DNA from: Brachypterus glaber | Lineage: Eukaryota; Arthropoda; Insecta; Coleoptera; Kateretidae | Assembly: GCA_958510825.1 (NCBI GenBank) | Contig: OY294047.1 | Coordinates: 43,918,006-43,982,005, forward strand | DNA length: 64,000 bases | Direction of reading: 5' to 3' | In this document: in pieces, positions 25,441 to 37,105 of the stretch | Layout: the number at the start of each line of letters is the position of its first letter | Position numbering within the stretch: position 1 is the stretch's first letter | Notes under the pieces: model-generated | Seen by the model: the letters and a program-made list of their open reading frames with translations, nothing else | What the model was told of the DNA's origin: nothing | Database searches by the model: none | Made by a program: the position numbers and the translations under genes

Positions 25441-25478
25441 ATGTTATTTAAAATTTTGGAAAACATTAAAAAAATTTA

Positions 25479-25484
25479 AATAAA
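25479..25484 (+). terminator. Poly(A) signal of GILT copy 1
   Basis: AATAAA lies 39 nt after the stop codon and is followed by a T/G-rich stretch (attttgtgac), as expected of a cleavage site. Confidence 0.6.
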
Positions 25485-26019
25485 ATTTTGTGACAATTAT
25501 ATAATGGGTGTTTTTTTATTAAACATTTCAAATTTTAAAATTACCCATTTTTTCCTTTTCATATTTATATTTTTCGAAAGTATTAAACCTACAAACAAAT
25601 ACATATGATCTTTTATTTAATTTAATAGGCTTTTTTGTGCTAAATTGTCAGAACTTGCCTGAATTCAAAATATTAAAATAACTCAATCTTTTCAGTTGCT
25701 TTTCATCCGTGAAACGAGTAATATGTGCTTTCGGCAGGAATTAGTAATACGTTAAGCGCGTTTAATTTTTTAGCATCAAGTCTTTTAGTATTATTTATTT
25801 ATTTATTTATTTGCTATCTTAGATATGCCCCAGAATCGATTTTATATATTTTATAGTGTTTGTATCGAAGATGTACAGTAAAATGACGAACATTTGATTA
25901 TATTGGAGTAAGAAGGGAATTTTATGTTTTTTAATCATTTATAATGCTGATAAATTTTGATTTGGAAGCAACTAACACGTGAAGAAGTTTTTATATGTAC
26001 AAATTTTTTTATATACTAG

Positions 26020-26320
26020 CGCATGCGCAAATATAATTACAAATTAGAAAAAACTGCCTTGGCAACAGCTGACACAATCAACAGTAAACACGAAAAGGAA
26101 AGAAGGAAAAGAAAAAGAAAAGGTCTTACAAAAGACTGGAAATTTTATATAATTAAAACAGTGGGCATGGTAAAAAGCCAGACAAGAACCACTCTTGGTG
26201 AATTGAGTAACTAAGAGGGATCTGGCTAATTATCTCACTGAGAAAAGGCCAAAATAAAGGAAGAAGAAGAACTCAATCTTTTGAAAGCGCCACAAAGAAG
26301 GAAGAAGAAGAAGAAGAACT
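26020..26320 (+). repeat. Retroposon 3' end with (GAA)n tails
   Basis: A Lys/Arg-rich stretch, then GATCTGGCTAATTATCTCAC and AAAAGGCCAAAATAAAGGAA with (GAA)n. A second GAAGAAGAAGAACTCGATCTTT lies 40 bp on, so the tail is partly duplicated. The 63-codon frame at 26023 has no recognised domain. Confidence 0.45.
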
Positions 26321-26754
26321 CGATCTTTAAACCCAGAAATTCCCCACAAGGATATTTGCTTGGACCGTTAACCCATTCATTCATTCAAACACTGGGAACT
26401 TCACACTATTTAAAAAAATTATTACGAGTTAAAATTATTAAAATTTGACATGCGTCTCTTATTTTTTATTATAAAATCTAATTTTTAAATAACTTTTTTT
26501 CTATCTGTTACGGAAAGGTAAGTTTATCTGAAAACTTTTTCAAATTTTTAAAAGTACGGCAATCAATTTTTCTTAATTAAAAAAAAATGGTAATTTTGTG
26601 GTATTGTCAAGTCGATCCGGGTACACACTGTATATACAAACTCCAATTAAGTACTACACAAAGTTTATAAGTTAGGTTATATTCGAGTAATAAATTGAAG
26701 TTTGTATAAGTACCAGTCATCATGTACAGAGTTGATTAGTACAAGAAACCGAAA

Positions 26755-27050
26755 ATATTTTTATCCAATACATACAGATAATAAGACAATTACCATCTTT
26801 ATTTTAAATAGATTAAAAGATTAAAAGTCAATAATAAGTCCCGCATGGCTTTTACTTTATTGAGTGGATAATTATTTATTTTACCCACTCAATTGTCACT
26901 TGTCAAATTATTTTCTTGTAAATGTCATTAAAATTTTGAATAAAAATATGAATTCCTAAGCTATTTATTGGATAAAACCTTCTATGACGCCTCGCAGGTT
27001 AATTTCTCATGGGCAATATCTTACTTTACCCATAAATAACTATTTTTTGC
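26755..27050 (-). repeat. Dispersed repeat family B, copy 3 (inverted, partly deleted)
   Basis: Reverse orientation: TTTATCCAATACATACAGAT start, ACCCACTCAATTGTCACTTG, then half of the head palindrome (GGGCAATATCTTACTTTACC). The other half of the palindrome is missing. Confidence 0.7.
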
Positions 27051-27940
27051 AGATGCGTTGTTTCGAAATTCACAGGACGATATATTTAGTTTTAGGATAT
27101 TTAAAATAAGAACAAAGACACTAATTTTAATTTCCCAATTTCCCCAAAAACTTTCTAAGTGTTGGGTTCTAAACGAATCTACCCGTCCACCACCATCCCT
27201 AATAAATATTTAAAATCAATTACCAAGCTTTGTTAGAACAAGATTGAAACTTGTACAAAACTGTTCAAGAATTGTTTAAAACTTTTAAATGGAACTGATC
27301 AAATCATTCGGAACATTATTCGAATTTGTGGCCTCCCGGACTTCGGGTGTCCCGGAATTTCTTCTCTTATACGCCGGTCACCGAGATTCTCTTTTGGAGA
27401 AGCTGACGTAATCAAGAAACTTTGCTTCTTAAGTAAGTTCACTGTAAAAAGTAATTTGAATATTTAAAAATGGTTTGGCTGTTTAGAAAAATGTGTATTT
27501 ATTATTAATAAACGCAGATCCCGGGGTGCCACCTCCCAAAAAATGTAAAAATAATAATTGTAATTATTATTAATACTTAAAGTTTGTGTAGCTCCTTTTC
27601 TACACGTTTAAAGCTCATTTGAAGCTCTCCAATGGAGAGTCTCCATGACGCTGCTGTATAAATTAACTAATAAATGAATTATAAATTATAATAATAATTA
27701 TTAGATAATTTCATAATATTTGTACATGAGAATACAATTTATATATATATATGTAGTATGCTGTACTGATAAGTGAAAATACCTATGATGGTTTTTTTTA
27801 CCCCTCTTTTCTCTGAACTAAAATCGTAATGTTGTTTGCTTTTTAATTTATAAAAAATAATTTATTTGTGGATTAATACGTTATAATTTAGAGGTATGTT
27901 TATTAAATAAAAATTATATTCTCTCCCTAAATATCAATTC
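27051..27940. other. GILT spacer, no gene seen
   Basis: 27300-27440 is GC-richer (GGCCTCCCGGACTTCGGGTG) and 27580-27650 contains AGCTCATTTGAAGCTCTCCA; neither has a long frame. Includes short AT microsatellites. Confidence 0.4.
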
Positions 27941-28065
27941 GTGATACTAGGTTAGGTACCGGTGATTTTTTGTCAAATTTTACTCATATTAATCCCAATT
28001 TTTGGAAAATGCAACTCCTGGTAAAGCAGTGATTTAAAAAACCACGATACCTAACCTAGTATCAC
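27941..28065. mobile_element. 125-bp fold-back MITE
   Basis: GTGATACTAGGTTAGGTA and its perfect inverse bound the element, and the arms continue through GGTGATTTTTT/AAAAAACCACGA. No clear target duplication. Confidence 0.7.
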
Positions 28066-28159
28066 TTATGATATTACCCCTGATAATATCTTAATTCATT
28101 TACAAATATGTCTGGATATTCATAATATTCTTAACAACGTAATGAAGAAACTTCTAATA

Positions 28160-28310
28160 GTATATTAAAGTTCTAGTTTCATAACATAAGTTTTTAGAGT
28201 ACAAGTTTAGAAAACGAGCCGCTTGCTGCGAGTTTTTTAAAGTACTAGTGCGCTAAAAACGTGTTATGAAACGAGTGCTTCATACAATTTTTTCTATTTT
28301 GCTCTAAAAT
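28160..28310. repeat. CTCG-core palindrome
   Basis: TTTCATAACATAAGTTTTTAG pairs with CTAAAAACGTGTTATGAAA. The core is AACGAGCCGCTTGCTGCGAG. Confidence 0.65.
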
Positions 28311-28699
28311 TTTAAAAACTTACATTTAAATTGATGACTGATTTAGGGTTTTTTGTTTCGGGTTGGCATTAAAGTTTTCGCCATGCTTAAAATTCTAAGA
28401 ACAAATGATATTTTGATATACTTTATAGTCTTGTCTTCTCTTTTTCACTGCAAGTAACCAATCCACAACGGTAAAAAATAACCTAAACACAAAATTTTGT
28501 AGAAAATTTAACTTTAAAGCACGGTTGACATTTGCACGAAAAACGTCAAGCGATAGGCTTTTGTCTGTTGCCAACCCAAAAGAAAAAAAAGTACAGACCT
28601 CTTATATAAGAACACGCAAAATGCGTGTGATTATAAGCTTATAAGAGTCGCAAAATAGAAAAATTAGTTTGAGTGTTTAGCGAAAATTCTTGAAATCTT

Positions 28700-28900
28700 T
28701 ATACAGGGTTATTCAGAAATAAGTTTAAAAATTTTAAGGGGTAATTCTAGATTAAAAAGTATACAGGTTTAAATTCAGTTTTAATAGTACAATGCATTTT
28801 AACGGCCTCTTAAAGAATAGCACTTTTTAAGGGACCGTATCTCCCTTAAACGTGAATTGTGGATATTTGTGTACAGGAACTTTTTTTCATAGTTTTATAT
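28700..28900 (+). repeat. Family R1-like fragment
   Basis: ACAGGGTTATTCAGAAATAA and TTTTAAGGGGTAATTCTAGA match the leading part of family R1. Confidence 0.5.
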
Positions 28901-29750
28901 GAAGAATATCTGCAGTATTAAAATTATTATAATTTAATTGAAATAAGTAGGTAGGTATATGAAATATAATATGCTCTACATCTTTTTTTGCTAAAAAGTA
29001 CATACAAGTACAATTTATTATCTCTTTTTTGAGAAGTCGGATATTTTAATGTTAAAAAATACTTTATTATTTACAGATAAAGAAGGTAATTAACAATTTA
29101 AATTTTAATTTGAAAAAGAAATAAATAAAATTGTTGTCACTTGATAATACTATTAAACCATTTAAAAGTGGAATCGGAAATTAACCCTTAACCGTTGCTT
29201 GGAGTGTTAATATGTTTTTTCATTTTTACAAAATTAGACAAGTGTTCAGCTGGACTAAGTATGTACTAGAGTCCGCGCGTTTTGTTCCAACAAGCAACTG
29301 TTGCTAAGGAGAAAGCACCGTTGCTAAGGGGCTTGTATGTAAACAATCGGTTTTGACTTACGGCGCATTCTGTCTTTAATTACATCATTGTACCATTCTT
29401 AACACGCGTGGACTCTATATCTATTGCGCCTGACAAAAGAGTCACCTACATAACCTTAAATTTCGAGGTATTTAAGAGGTATTTTAGCGTTGACACTAAA
29501 TCTACCTAAGCTAAACTAAAATTTGTCATTTTGACATGGTCTTGAGTAGAAGCACTTTTTTTATTCATAGGAAGTTTTATGGATCATTATATTTAGGGAC
29601 ACATTTACATCCAAATGGGGCAATTTCCTGGACCCAGAAAATTGCCTAGTACACTGTAAAAACTGCATGTAAACTAATGTAAAAATACATGAATTTACAT
29701 AGTACGGAATAGTAAATTTACTATTCTGGACTATGCATAATTTATGAATT

Positions 29751-29850
29751 TATGTAAAAGATTGTAAAATAATGTAAAATAATGTAAAATAATGTAAAAG
29801 AATGTAAAATAATGTAAAAGAATGTAAAAGAATGTAAAATAATGTAAAAA
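29751..29850. repeat. 10-bp tandem array (AATGTAAAAK)
   Basis: Ten consecutive 10-bp units AATGTAAAAT/AATGTAAAAG fill 29751-29850, close to one turn of the DNA helix per unit. Confidence 0.9.
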
Positions 29851-30284
29851 AATATATTTAAATTGATTTACATATTTTTACATGATTTTACAATGTCGGG
29901 CTATGTTATTTTAAGACGCGCGTGCGCTTTGGACAATAACCAAGAAGGCGTCGACCGTTTAATATTGTTATTGTTAGAGATAGCGACGCATGCTGCTAGG
30001 TCAAAGTGTTAAAAGTGTAAAAAAAGGTAAATATTATTTATGTACGATATTTAAATGCTTTATTTGTGGCCTAAAATGTACATTCATTATAAATTACGAT
30101 CTTTATCAACCAATAGATCTTTAAAGAAAGATGTAAGCAGTTTATACTCCTATTAAGGGTGCAAATCGTTTGGTTTATTAAACCAAATGAACTTTAAGCT
30201 ACGATATTTTAAAAAAGCTTTGACACAGAGACTTTTAATTTGGAACAACCATTTTCTAAGTAGTAAATATTTTTGTTCAAATTT

Positions 30285-30480
30285 CAAGTCTATGCAAAAT
30301 ATTACCATTCTGGACTATGTAATTTTTACCGTTCCGGTCTATGCAAAATATTACCATTATGGACTATGTAATTGTTACTGTTCCGGTCTATGCAAAACAT
30401 TACCATAACGGACTATGTAATTTTTACCATTCCGGTCTATGGCAACATATTACCATTTACGGACTATGTAATTTAATGTA
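30285..30480. repeat. Four tandem units with GGACTATGTAAT / TTCCGGTCTATG
   Basis: Units of roughly 50-60 bp repeat ATTACCATT, GGACTATGTAATTTTTACC and TTCCGGTCTATGCAAAA. The same GGACTATG and TACGGAATAG words appear near the left end at about 29700-29735, so the array grew from the element's own subterminal sequence. Confidence 0.8.
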
Positions 30481-30506
30481 ATTTATTTTTACCGTGTAGT
30501 GCCTAA

Positions 30507-31508
30507 TAGAGGATCTGGAACTAGTTATGATGGATAAATTGAATTAAGTTAAATTAAGTATTTATTAATTATATTAATATTAATGTGAATTTAGTATAAA
30601 TATTATTTATTAGAGACCTGTTAAGGGTCAAATTAATTCTATTTTGAAAAGATAAGCTAATTTCTTATTTATATTAATAATTAACTATTTATGATTTAAT
30701 AAGTTAATTAGGCGAGACCGGGGACAAACATAAAATTGCCATGAAAGTCCCTTTCCTCCCCTCGCGAGCATTTTAAAATTTTCGCCTTTTACACTTAAAT
30801 GCTTATGAAAAATTTAATTTTCCAGTTAATTGCGTATGAAAAGACAAGTTTTGTTGAAGTTTAGTACAACGAACCATGAACTGTTATCTTTTTTTATTAA
30901 AAAATAACACACTGGTCAACTTTAAACTTAACTTGATGGGAAAGTAAGCTAAATGATAAGTTGGGTGGTTGACGAGTTTTTGCGTTTGATAAAGAAACAA
31001 ATGAATATCAAGTCAGATTCTGCGTTAAGTTTAGTAAAACATGTTGATTAAATTTAAATAACTCGTGTTATATTGTAATAATATAGTTTATAATATATTA
31101 TCAGTAATCTGTTATGTAAAAGCATGTATTCTACATAAAATATGCAATTTATGCTACAGCACTGTAATCGTAATAACTACCGGGAGTTGGGGATATTCGT
31201 TCGAGAAAACTGAGACTTGGTTAAAAAATTGACTGAGAAAAAAATACCGCAAAAAAAGCTCCGCGATTTTTTTACCGCCTAAAACATTTATACCGAAAAA
31301 CATTTGATGCAAACAGTTAGTAAAGTTACCGCGAAAACAAGGGACTTGTTTCCGATAAGAGGACCTTGACCTTAATATTTGCTAAAAATTTCAATCGGTC
31401 ATTCCGTTCATAGTTATCTTGTTCACAAAAATATAACATACGGACGTACAGACATACGAAAATAAAAGCTATTCAGAATTCAATTAAAGACATTTGTTTT
31501 TGCAAAAA
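30507..31508. other. GILT spacer, no gene seen
   Basis: AT-rich. 31180-31480 carries repeat-like words (ATACCGCAAAAAAAGCTCCG, GGACGTACAGACATACG) but no feature can be defined. Confidence 0.4.
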
Positions 31509-31516
31509 CTTTTTAT

Positions 31517-32194
31517 CGAGGGGCTGACCTCGTCTGAAATTTGTACAAAAAAGTTCCTTTTTGCAAAGAGTTCCTCAGAGTTCCCTCGGAGTTCCTCCAG
31601 AGTTCCTTGGGAGTTCCTCCTATGTTCCTTAAGAGTTCCTCTCTGGAAGGGGTAATTTTTGGCAAATAAGCCGTAGATATTACAGCTGTGCAAGCACTAC
31701 TGCCAATAAGGCACCCTCAAAAAAAAGCTTTGTCCCTAACGGTTTCAACCAAACTTGACGCCCCTACAAAAAAAGAAGTTGGCGCCCAAAAAAATACCTT
31801 CATAAAAAAAAGCTTTGTCCCTGACAGTTTCTACCAAACTTGGCGCCCTTTCAAAACAAAAATTGACGCCCCAAAATTATTACCTTCAGGAAAAGGAAGC
31901 TTTGTCCCTGACAGTTTCTACCAAACTTGGCGCCCTTTCAAAACAAAAATTGGCGCACCAAAATACCTTCAGGAAAAAATCTTTCCCTGACGGTTTCTAC
32001 CAAACTTGGCGCCCCTTCAAAAGAAAAATTGGTGCCCAAAGGTAGGATGTTTTGATAAGGTTAACGTTAATCCGCATGGGTAATAAATCCTCCAGAGTTC
32101 CTCGGAGTTCCTCCAGAGTTCCTCGGAGTTCCTCCAGAGTTCCTCCTGAGTTCCTTTGGCTTGTACAAAAGATTTCCTCGCGGTCAGCCCCTCG
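31517..32194. mobile_element. hAT-like non-autonomous element with perfect 8-bp target duplication
   Basis: Ends are perfect inverted repeats CGAGGGGCTGACC/GGTCAGCCCCTCG, flanked by CTTTTTAT at 31509-31516 and 32195-32202. An 8-bp duplication and short TIRs are the mark of hAT transposons. The interior has two tandem families: 10-11 bp AGTTCCTCCAG/CGG units (31562-31645 and 32086-32155), and four units of 81-87 bp starting CTTTGTCCCTGAC at about 31727, 31812, 31899 and 31980. ORFs over these units are artefacts. The element ends 247 bp before the start codon of GILT copy 2. Confidence 0.9.
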
Positions 32195-32382
32195 CTTTTT
32201 ATCTAGGGTTGTTTTTGACGTTTTGGAAAATATAAAACCACCGTCTCGTATAACAAAGTTGCTTTCTATAAGGGAATCTTTTATTTTATTACATCAGACA
32301 AATGGATAGCTAAACCAAAAATTGTTACTTTTTTCCTAGTCTCCCCTTTGTATTTTAGTTTCTGATAAGAATACAAAGAAAA

Positions 32383-32392
32383 AATATATATA
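32383..32392 (+). promoter_or_regulatory. Possible TATA-like element before GILT copy 2
   Basis: An AATATATATA run lies about 55 bp before the start codon, at roughly the same distance as the TATA box of copy 1. Such runs are common here, so the call is weak. Confidence 0.25.
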
Positions 32393-32440
32393 CATGATAT
32401 AGAAATATATCATTTAATGTAGTGTTATTTATATTCTAAT

Positions 32441-35400
32441 ATGGGTCTTAATAAATTTATAGTATTTACTATTTCTATTTTGTCTGCAGCTTCTGTAAGT
32501 TTTATTTATTAATAATTATTTATTATTCATTTCGCATCTTTATTAATTTTATTGATTTAATATAAATATAAATATTATTAAAAAAAAATATTCAAAAAAT
32601 AATGTTTTTAATCATATCGAAATCGATAAAACTTTATAAAAATGTTTTTTAAACTATAGATAAGTTTCCTATTTTTAATTTAAAAGTTTTTTAAATGTCG
32701 TAAAGGTTAGTTCATTTAGTTCGTAGCACTAAACTAACAAAAATTCAGATAAGATCTTTTTGCAGTATTATATCTTACCAGTACTAAGTATTTCCAAATA
32801 TTTTTTTAAAATTTGGCGCCAAATACGTGACAAAGTCCGATTTACACTGATGCGTTTAGGTTGTTTTATATTTCACGTAAACATAACCAAGCCAACATTT
32901 TATATTCTCTACCTTATACAATATACCAATTTATACAAAATAATTAGTTTTTCATAAACTGAGAGGTCATGTCACTGGATACCTAAAAACTCTTTGTTTA
33001 ATACAGTATTTTATATTTATAATTTGTAAAAAAACTCGCCTTATCTTTTTGTGATGTTTGATGTGAAAAAAAGGAGAATTGATAACGCTTTAACTTAAAA
33101 CACTTAAAAATAATAAAAATTATTTCTGTAAAAACAAAAGAAACAATTTTTTTTTATAAAATCAGTTTTATATTGTTATTATTATGTTATATTCTGATTA
33201 ATTGCGCATGTCAACGTTTTAGGTTTGTGTAAATTGGGCCTAGCCAATTGGCTTACGACGCACGCGCAACTTGCGTTTCCATAGTAACTTAGAGATTGGT
33301 TAGCAGCCGGAAGGTTAAAAAAATATAACTTTATTGAAAATACTATAGTAGTATTGAAATTATATAATGGTAGATATATTTTTTGCTTATTTTCTAGGCA
33401 GAAAAGGTAAACTTAACCCTATATTCTGAATCATTATGTCCATATTGTATTCAGTTCATTGTTGGACAACTTTACCCTACTTACGAATTAGTGAGAGATA
33501 ACTTAAATATTGAAATAATACCTTTTGGAAACGCAAAAGTAAGTAGAAGTTATTAATTTTTAAACAAAATATATACACAATAGAGAGATCCTAAAAAAAT
33601 GATATTAGGTGCGCCCTTTAAAGAAAGATATAGTTTTAAATGTGAGTTTTGGGCTAAATGAGAAAAAACATGTGTTTGTTTAAAAAAGTGCCAAATGATA
33701 AAAAGAACAAAATTAAAAAAAATAAACACTCGTCAGGAATTATTTGTAAACCCGACAACAAAGCATTATTCTTGGGCTAAATTTATCATACTGAAAAAAG
33801 TAATATTTTTTGTTTATCTAAAAACCAACATAATAACATTTAGGTAGAATGTATAATAAAAACACAATTATATTAATTAAATATATTTTTCTACTACCTA
33901 ATTAAGTGCTAGTTTATATTATCTACCGTTGTCAAGGATTGTTTTTGGACGACGGTCAATTTTGATTTTTTGAGACAACTACTAACTTTTTTAAACTTAT
34001 TTGTCAAACTGACAGCTATGTCAAAATTATTTTTATACTTTATTTTTAACTGATATTTGGAGTTACTAGCTTTAGGATGTAGAAAAGTTAGTGTATGACC
34101 ACGTATGCGAACTGTCTTAAGTGTTCTCTACTGATTTTTGCCTCGACTCCGTCTCAGCAAAAAAACTTCAGTCTCGAACACTAAAGACCTAGTTCGGATA
34201 CTAGGTGCACAATATATTATTATTTAAGTTAAAAGTCTATGTGTAACCTTTTCATAATCTAGTTTTAAATCATACCATGGAAATAAACTTATTTTAAATA
34301 ATAGCACGTTGATAGCCACATTAAATTACTTGTCTGGGGCAACACTGTCCCATGGAACTGCATGCTTTGATTTGTAGTTGAAGCTGCTGATTTGCTTACA
34401 ATATTATAAATACCTTAAAAATAAATTCATAATCGTACTGAAACCTAAGAAACTAGTCACAACAGTCCAGCCTAATTACACATTGAGTTACAGCTTGTTA
34501 AAACCGTAAAAACTAATAAAACACAACAAAATATTTTAATTTTATAGTCAAGAGCAGTGAATATAACACAGACCTTTCCTTTGGCCCCACTGTAGTGGTC
34601 AAGGTCTATCCAGAAGCTTGCCTAAGAACATACAACATAAGAATGCGATGCCGTGATTCTCTTACAAGATACATGGCGACACATCAAGCCAATCACGGCA
34701 TCGCATTCTTATGTACTATGTTGTTATGCGAGCCTGTGGATATGCCCTCAAGGTGCAAAGGTATTTTTATTTTGACAACATGACACTTGACACTTGAAGT
34801 TTCATTAGATGCAGTGTTGCCAAATATAAAAAGGGGTGGAATTATAGCTAAGTGTTTAATTTTTATGTATCTATAAGCATGTCAAGTCTCATTGTTGCAG
34901 GCGATTTAGCCCAAAATACGATACCGTCCTTTATTCCAAAATTATCTAAAAATTATGTGTACCAAACACGTCGATAGCTCAATGTAATAGGTGAAATAAA
35001 ATATTTTTTTTTGTGTGTAAAACCGAACATTATACCGTATACATCTTAGAAAAAAATTAAAATGAACATAAAATATAAAACGTCAATAAAAATAAAAAAA
35101 CAGTAAAACAGTAAAAAGTCTCCGGAAAGTCATAAAATAATTTTTTTGAGTATTATGTGTGTTTTAGGCAAAAAACAAATCAGGAGAGTGGAAATTTACT
35201 TGTCAGCATGGAGTTGATGAATGTACCGGAAATAAAGTTCAGGGATGTGTTCTTGATTTGAACCCTTTTGATAAAGCATTTGATTTTATCAACTGTGCCT
35301 CTGCAGGATATACAGGAAATTTGACGTTTTCAGAAATGGTGATTTTACCTCTTTAACTTACAAAATATTTTTTTTATGAATTGTGTACAATAGTGTTCAG

Positions 35401-37014
35401 TCTTTAAACTAAAAAAAAAGCAGTGTCTTGACCCTTAGCCACAGACACGGTGTATTTATGCCTGGATAGTATGCAATTTCTGATTTCTTCCCACTCCGAC
35501 TAACTACGGCTTTCCGCGTCTCAGTACCTTTCGAACATTCATTTTAAACCCTAAATCCGAAAATCCTAAAGCTGAATTCAATGGAAACAGAAAAACTCAT
35601 TGAAAGCTGAAAAATCACTACTGAACGCTGTGATCAGTTTCGATTGACACATGTGACTGAATAATTACTCATCAACGTTTTGAGATGATTACTTTTGATT
35701 GATTTTATAAAAGCGCTGGAATGTACTTTTTGTGGATTTTTCTAACCTCCTGACAAGTGACAGATATTAGCCGTCCAGCAGTTTGCTAGCAAAACTTATC
35801 ATTTGATGACTTTTGATTAGTTTTGGTGTTTCCATTGAACGCAATCATTACAACATCACAGTGATTTTTCACGTGTTCATTTAAAATTTGGCGGCGTAAA
35901 AAAAAAGACCATATAACGACGAAATACCCCGATGCGATTTTTACCAATCCCAGCCTAGAACTTTGGATAATCAACCTATGGTCCAAAGAAGTCTTTAGCC
36001 CGAAGCGTTCTTGAATTATCGTGGTCACCAATTTCCCGGACACATAGACCGACAGACAGACCGAGAGAGCACTGACAGACCGACATACAGAAATTTGTTT
36101 TTGACGGAAATAATATTTTTTGGATATAAAACGTAACTTAACGAAACGAAACATAAAGAAAATCAAAAAAATCAATTTTTTTACTAACACAAGATCTGGT
36201 TGGGACAACCAGTTAAATACCTAAATATGGAACAACTACTTGAAGCATGTAGGATCAAAAGGTTATGTCCAATATTTGGAAAACCACAAAATCTTTAAAA
36301 CTATTTTTGAGATTAAAAAAATCGAAAAAAGCTGAAAGAAAATTCCAATTAACGTAACTTTTTCAGTAAAAACTTACTTTTATTATAAGAATCAACCAAT
36401 TTTAAAATGAACCCCCCCCCCCAAAACAACAAAGTTATGGGGGTTAAACTTAAAAAAAAATAAAATAAACTATCATTTTTAAAAATTACAAAAAAGGAAA
36501 TTAAAATAAAAAGTGAAAAGTTTTGAATTTTTTTTTTCTTTTTGTTTTTTGTTTTGAAAAAATTTTTTTTTGTTCTTCAAAAAAAGATCTTAAAGTAAAT
36601 TAATATGTAATTTTTTTGATTTTTTTTTAATTTTTGGCTTTCAAAATTCAAATTTAAGTATTTGGGAAAATGCAATATACCATTTACCGTGAATAGTATA
36701 TAATTGACTTGTTTATTTTTTGTAAATATTGCTTATAATTGCTAAATATCAACTGATTTTTTTAGTGTGCCAAGCGAACCAATGTAGACTGGTCCCAAGT
36801 TGAAGAGTGCTTAAAAAGCGGAAGAGCAGATGAAATCCTTGCCCTGAATGGTAAACGAACCCAAGCGCTGAAACCAAAAATGCCCTACGTGCCCTATCTT
36901 TTGATAAACGGCGAGTGGAGTGAAGCAAAACAGGATGCATCAGAAAAACATTTGTTAAAAGTTATTTGTGATATGTTAAATGAAAAACCTAAAATATGTG
37001 CATATGTTAGTTAA
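32441..37014 (+). CDS. GILT-like thiol reductase, copy 2 (4 exons)
   Basis: Exons 32441-32494, 33398-33538, 35168-35338 and 36766-37014 (TAA) join in phase 0 to give about 204 residues. Exons 1 and 2 are exactly as long as in copy 1 (54 and 141 nt), so the two are tandem duplicates in the same orientation, 7 kb apart. Residues 1-18 are a signal peptide. The active site is C32-P-Y-C35 and residues 77-92 match CQHGX2ECX2NX4C. Cys108 (in INCAS) and Cys123 (first residue of exon 4) sit where the family usually has a further conserved cysteine pair. Sequons NLT are at 23 and 116. The exon 3 donor (ATG/gtgatt) is weaker than the others but is the only in-phase choice near the end of homology. This copy keeps the full family cysteine set and is the likelier ancestral-function paralogue. 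Confidence 0.93.
33614..34932 (-). mobile_element. Dispersed DNA element family C, copy 2, in intron 2 of GILT copy 2
   Basis: Inverted relative to copies 1 and 3, with shared words GCAGGCGATTTAGCCCAAAA and GGGACAGTGTTGCCCC-like sequence. It carries two palindromic insertions, at about 34085-34215 and 34605-34745. The second includes GCGATGCCGTGATT and its inverse. Confidence 0.7.
34085..34215. repeat. CTCG-core palindrome nested in family C copy 2
   Basis: AGTGTATGACCACGTATGCG and the inverse-like TCGGATACTAGGTGC flank AAGTGTTCTCTACTG...TCGAACACTAAAG with a CCTCGACTCCGTCTCAGC core. Confidence 0.5.
35572..35850. repeat. Fold-back sequence in intron 3 of GILT copy 2
   Basis: CTGAATTCAATGGAAACAGA and the following ~35 bp pair with TTTCCATTGAACGC near 35830 and ATCATTTGATGAC. 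Arms are diverged; the interior is non-coding. Confidence 0.5.
35990..36680. repeat. Dispersed repeat family E, composite copy in intron 3 of GILT copy 2
   Basis: An inverted head (TCTTGAATTATCGTGGTCAC, ACAGACAGACCGA) is followed by a forward tail (CCCCCCAAAACAACAAAGTT and an A/T tail). The 140-codon minus-strand frame here overlaps the head and has no family features. Confidence 0.5.
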
Positions 37015-37025
37015 ATTCATTTATA

Positions 37026-37031
37026 AATAAA
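37026..37031 (+). terminator. Poly(A) signal of GILT copy 2
   Basis: AATAAA begins 12 nt after the TAA stop and is followed by a T-rich stretch. Confidence 0.55.
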
Positions 37032-37105
37032 CCTTTTTATCATTTTTACTTTATCATAAAAGAAACTAGAATCTATAATTTATTTGAGGCGTATATATAT
37101 TTGAA

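Larger units (their letters stand above)
29650..30498. mobile_element. hAT-like non-autonomous element with internal tandem repeats
   Basis: Ends TACACTGTAAAAA and TTTTTACCGTGTA are inverted with one mismatch. They are flanked by TTGCCTAG (29642-29649) and GTGCCTAA (30499-30506), an 8-bp duplication with two changes. The interior holds ten copies of a 10-bp unit and four copies of a unit of about 50-60 bp (see the repeat entries). Confidence 0.7.

Noticed and set aside
31688..32309. Overlapping ORFs of 76-100 codons
   Set aside because: They run through tandem units inside the hAT-like element; the peptide repeats simply mirror the DNA repeats.
35786..36208. 140-codon minus-strand ORF
   Set aside because: It overlaps a dispersed repeat and a fold-back sequence in intron 3 of GILT copy 2, with no domain and biased composition.
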